DNA of 15,702 bases from CAZJOD01 sp964547525 (lineage in GTDB: Bacteria; Bacillota; Clostridia; JAAYHZ01): assembly GCA_964547525.1 (NCBI GenBank), contig CAZJOD010000089.1:1-15702 (forward strand). The letters run 5' to 3'. The first letter of the stretch is position 1. Every line of letters begins with the position of its first letter. The notes beneath the pieces are model-generated. The model worked only from the letters and a program-made list of their open reading frames with translations. It did not search any database and had not been told where the DNA came from. The position numbers and the translations under genes were made by a program. Below, in pieces: positions 14,279-15,702 of this stretch.

Positions 14279-14525
14279 CGTAAGCATATTTGAAATTATT
14301 AATATGTTCCGGTATAAAATCAAATAAGATAAAATTACTTCTTGCCAAAACGGTAAAAAGGCGATATAATATAAAATGGTAAAAAGGTAATTGATTATTG
14401 AAAAAAGATCTTTCTGCAATTATTCTATAAATCCATCGACCTGAAATGAATAATCACAATTAATCTAGTTTTTTATGCGGTTATGAGAGTTTGAGGAATA
14501 ATTAACAATATATCTTTTTACCAAT
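14279..14525 (+). other. Leader and upstream region of the chromate transporter genes
   Basis: Apart from the promoter, this AT-rich stretch has no ORF worth calling. CTTTTTACC at 14514-14522, just before ATG 14526, is the exact complement of GGTAAAAAG at 14378-14386, so the two ends of the leader could pair and cover the start region. Confidence 0.4.
14342..14370 (+). promoter_or_regulatory. Promoter and possible operator for the chromate transporter pair
   Basis: TTGCCA (14342-14347) and TATAAT (14365-14370) are separated by 17 bases. The 10-mer GGTAAAAAGG occurs inside the spacer (14352-14361) and again at the expected start of transcription (14378-14387), so these direct repeats bracket the -10 box and may bind a regulator. 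The leader before ATG 14526 is about 150 nt. Confidence 0.6.
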
Positions 14526-15221
14526 ATGGTAATTAGTGAAAGATGGGGTTGTTTGTTGAAAAGTTTTAATTATAAAAGGTCACTATCCGGATATACCGGT
14601 TCAGATAATGAAGGTAGTAATTCAAAATTACATAGGATTAGTTGTTTTGAATCTATTTTCAATATATTTCTTACTTTTTTCAAAATAGGTTCGTTTACTT
14701 TTGGTGGGGGCTTTGCCATGATTCCTATGATAGAAAAAGAAATATGTGAAAAAAAGAAATGGATTAATAAAGAAGATATTGTCGATATATTTGCGATGTC
14801 TCAGGCGATACCCGGAGCAATAGCTATAAATTCTAATAAATATATAGTTTATAATTTATCCGGTAAAAAAGGAGCTGTAGCGGCTACCTGCGGAGTAGTT
14901 CTTCCTTCTTTGGTAATCATATCGATTATTGCCGCTTTATTTATACGCTTCGATAAGAACCCGGTGGTTGAAGCCGCTTTTATGGGGATTCAACCTGTGG
15001 TTGTAGCTTTAATCATTATGGCGGCCGTAAAAGTCGGCAAAGTGTGCATACATGATCTTTTAAGCATAATACTTACTGGCTTGACAGTGACGTTGATATT
15101 AATTTTTCAGGTGAATGCAATATTCACAATCTTGTTAGGTGGTGTTGCCGGGACGGCTGTTTACCATCTGTTTCCCAAAAAAGCTTGTAGAATAATAGAA
15201 AAGGAACAAGATGCAAGATGA
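14526..15221 (+). CDS. Chromate transporter (CHR family), first single-domain subunit
   Basis: This 231-residue membrane protein has one CHR domain: TFFKIGSFTFGGGFAMIPMIE (about 50-70) followed by MSQAIPGAIAINS and further hydrophobic helices to about 215. Short-chain CHR proteins occur as adjacent pairs that together make the transporter, and the second member overlaps here by 4 bases (ATGA at 15218-15221). The family is named for chromate efflux, but the real substrate in anaerobes is often unknown. The N-terminal 45 residues are polar and unlike the family. No good ribosome site precedes ATG 14526, so TTG at 14553 or 14556 is a possible alternative start. Confidence 0.9.
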   Translation: MVISERWGCLLKSFNYKRSLSGYTGSDNEGSNSKLHRISCFESIFNIFLTFFKIGSFTFGGGFAMIPMIEKEICEKKKWINKEDIVDIFAMSQAIPGAIAINSNKYIVYNLSGKKGAVAATCGVVLPSLVIISIIAALFIRFDKNPVVEAAFMGIQPVVVALIIMAAVKVGKVCIHDLLSIILTGLTVTLILIFQVNAIFTILLGGVAGTAVYHLFPKKACRIIEKEQDAR

Positions 15222-15702
15222 TTATATTAAAGCTTATGCTGACATTTGCAAAAATCGGACTGTTTAGCTTTGGAGGGGGATATGCAATGATCCCCATGCT
15301 AGAGAGAGAGATAACAAAAAACGGGTGGTTGACGGTAGATGAATTGTCGAATATAATTGCCATTGCCGAGATGACACCCGGTCCTATTGCTGTAAACTCT
15401 GCTACATTCGTAGGATATAAAACAGCCGGCTTGTTAGGTGGAATGGCTGCAACAGTAGGTGTTGCTTTACCGTCTTTGATACTAATATTCTTAGTTTCAA
15501 ATTTGTTCTATAAATATAAAAAGCATCCTGAAAAAATAATGATTTTTTACGGTATTCGTCCTGTCATTACAGGGCTTATAGTCGCTGCCGCTTTTGTAAT
15601 CGGTAAAACCGCTTTGTTTAAACCTGAAACTATAGAAGTTTTCACCGGTCTATTAAAAAATCCGGTCCATATTGTAAGTATCGGAGCGGTGATCATTTTA
15701 CT
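15218..15702 (+). CDS. Chromate transporter (CHR family), second single-domain subunit, partial
   Basis: The reading frame opens at ATG 15218, overlapping the previous stop, and stays open to the window end (161 codons). It begins MIILKLMLTFAKIGLFSFGG, then has GYAMIPMLEREI, AEMTPGPIAVNSATFVGYK and membrane helices, the same CHR motifs as its neighbour. AAGGA at about 15201 lies upstream, but translational coupling is the likely means of initiation. It is paralogous to the first subunit, so the pair probably arose by duplication. The C-terminus is beyond the window. Confidence 0.92.
   Translation, partial: MIILKLMLTFAKIGLFSFGGGYAMIPMLEREITKNGWLTVDELSNIIAIAEMTPGPIAVNSATFVGYKTAGLLGGMAATVGVALPSLILIFLVSNLFYKYKKHPEKIMIFYGIRPVITGLIVAAAFVIGKTALFKPETIEVFTGLLKNPVHIVSIGAVIIL

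Noticed and set aside
14526..15702. One chromate transporter gene broken by a frameshift
   Set aside because: Each ORF carries its own complete set of N-terminal CHR motifs and they overlap as ATGA, the normal arrangement of paired short-chain CHR genes.

Overview
The window is AT-rich chromosomal DNA, most likely from a clostridial Firmicute (Bacillota, class Clostridia). This is inferred from strong AAAGGAGG-type ribosome binding sites, the small Cys-rich DUF1540 protein (a family I know mainly from Clostridia), several near-consensus sigma-A promoters with 17-bp spacers, and the gene set. No rRNA, tRNA, CRISPR array or intact insertion sequence was found. I did not recognise the species.

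Layout. (1) 1-4828: a MarR-type repressor with a tandem palindromic operator, followed by two overlapping half-transporter genes forming a heterodimeric ABC drug/lipid exporter; this looks like a self-regulated efflux operon. (2) 4829-5523: the small DUF1540 gene with its own terminator, then a promoter and a leader carrying copy A of a structured repeat. (3) 5524-10603: a YgjP-like zinc metallopeptidase, an apolipoprotein N-acyltransferase-like membrane nitrilase, an M24 aminopeptidase/prolidase, and a cytoplasmic glucoamylase-like/GH144-type protein. The last is preceded by a strong promoter and then, before the start codon, a terminator hairpin (attenuator or small RNA). (4) 10647-11561, minus strand: an AEC-family permease whose terminator seems to lie inside the convergent GH144 gene. 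(5) 11640-13108: glutamate racemase murI, bracketed by repeat copies B and C. (6) 13109-14086: a D-2-hydroxyacid dehydrogenase. (7) 14087-14525: a non-coding stretch with two AT-rich hairpins around a very GC-rich 33-bp island, then a promoter with direct repeats. (8) 14526-15702: two overlapping single-domain chromate (CHR) transporter genes, the second cut by the window end.

The genes are mostly unrelated single-gene or small transcription units, so there is no large pathway here. The most unusual signal is intergenic: a dispersed repeat seen at least three times (5344-5491, 11751-11849, 12790-12905). It has an 8-9 bp outer helix, near-constant 12/13-nt internal strands, an inner helix and a variable loop, with compensatory changes between copies. 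A shortened inverted derivative lies at 577-622 and isolated ends at 5241 and 14117. The family looks like a MITE/ERIC-type mobile repeat or a structured leader RNA. The other stand-out features are the GC-rich island between duplicated hairpins and the promoter-terminator leader of the GH144 gene.
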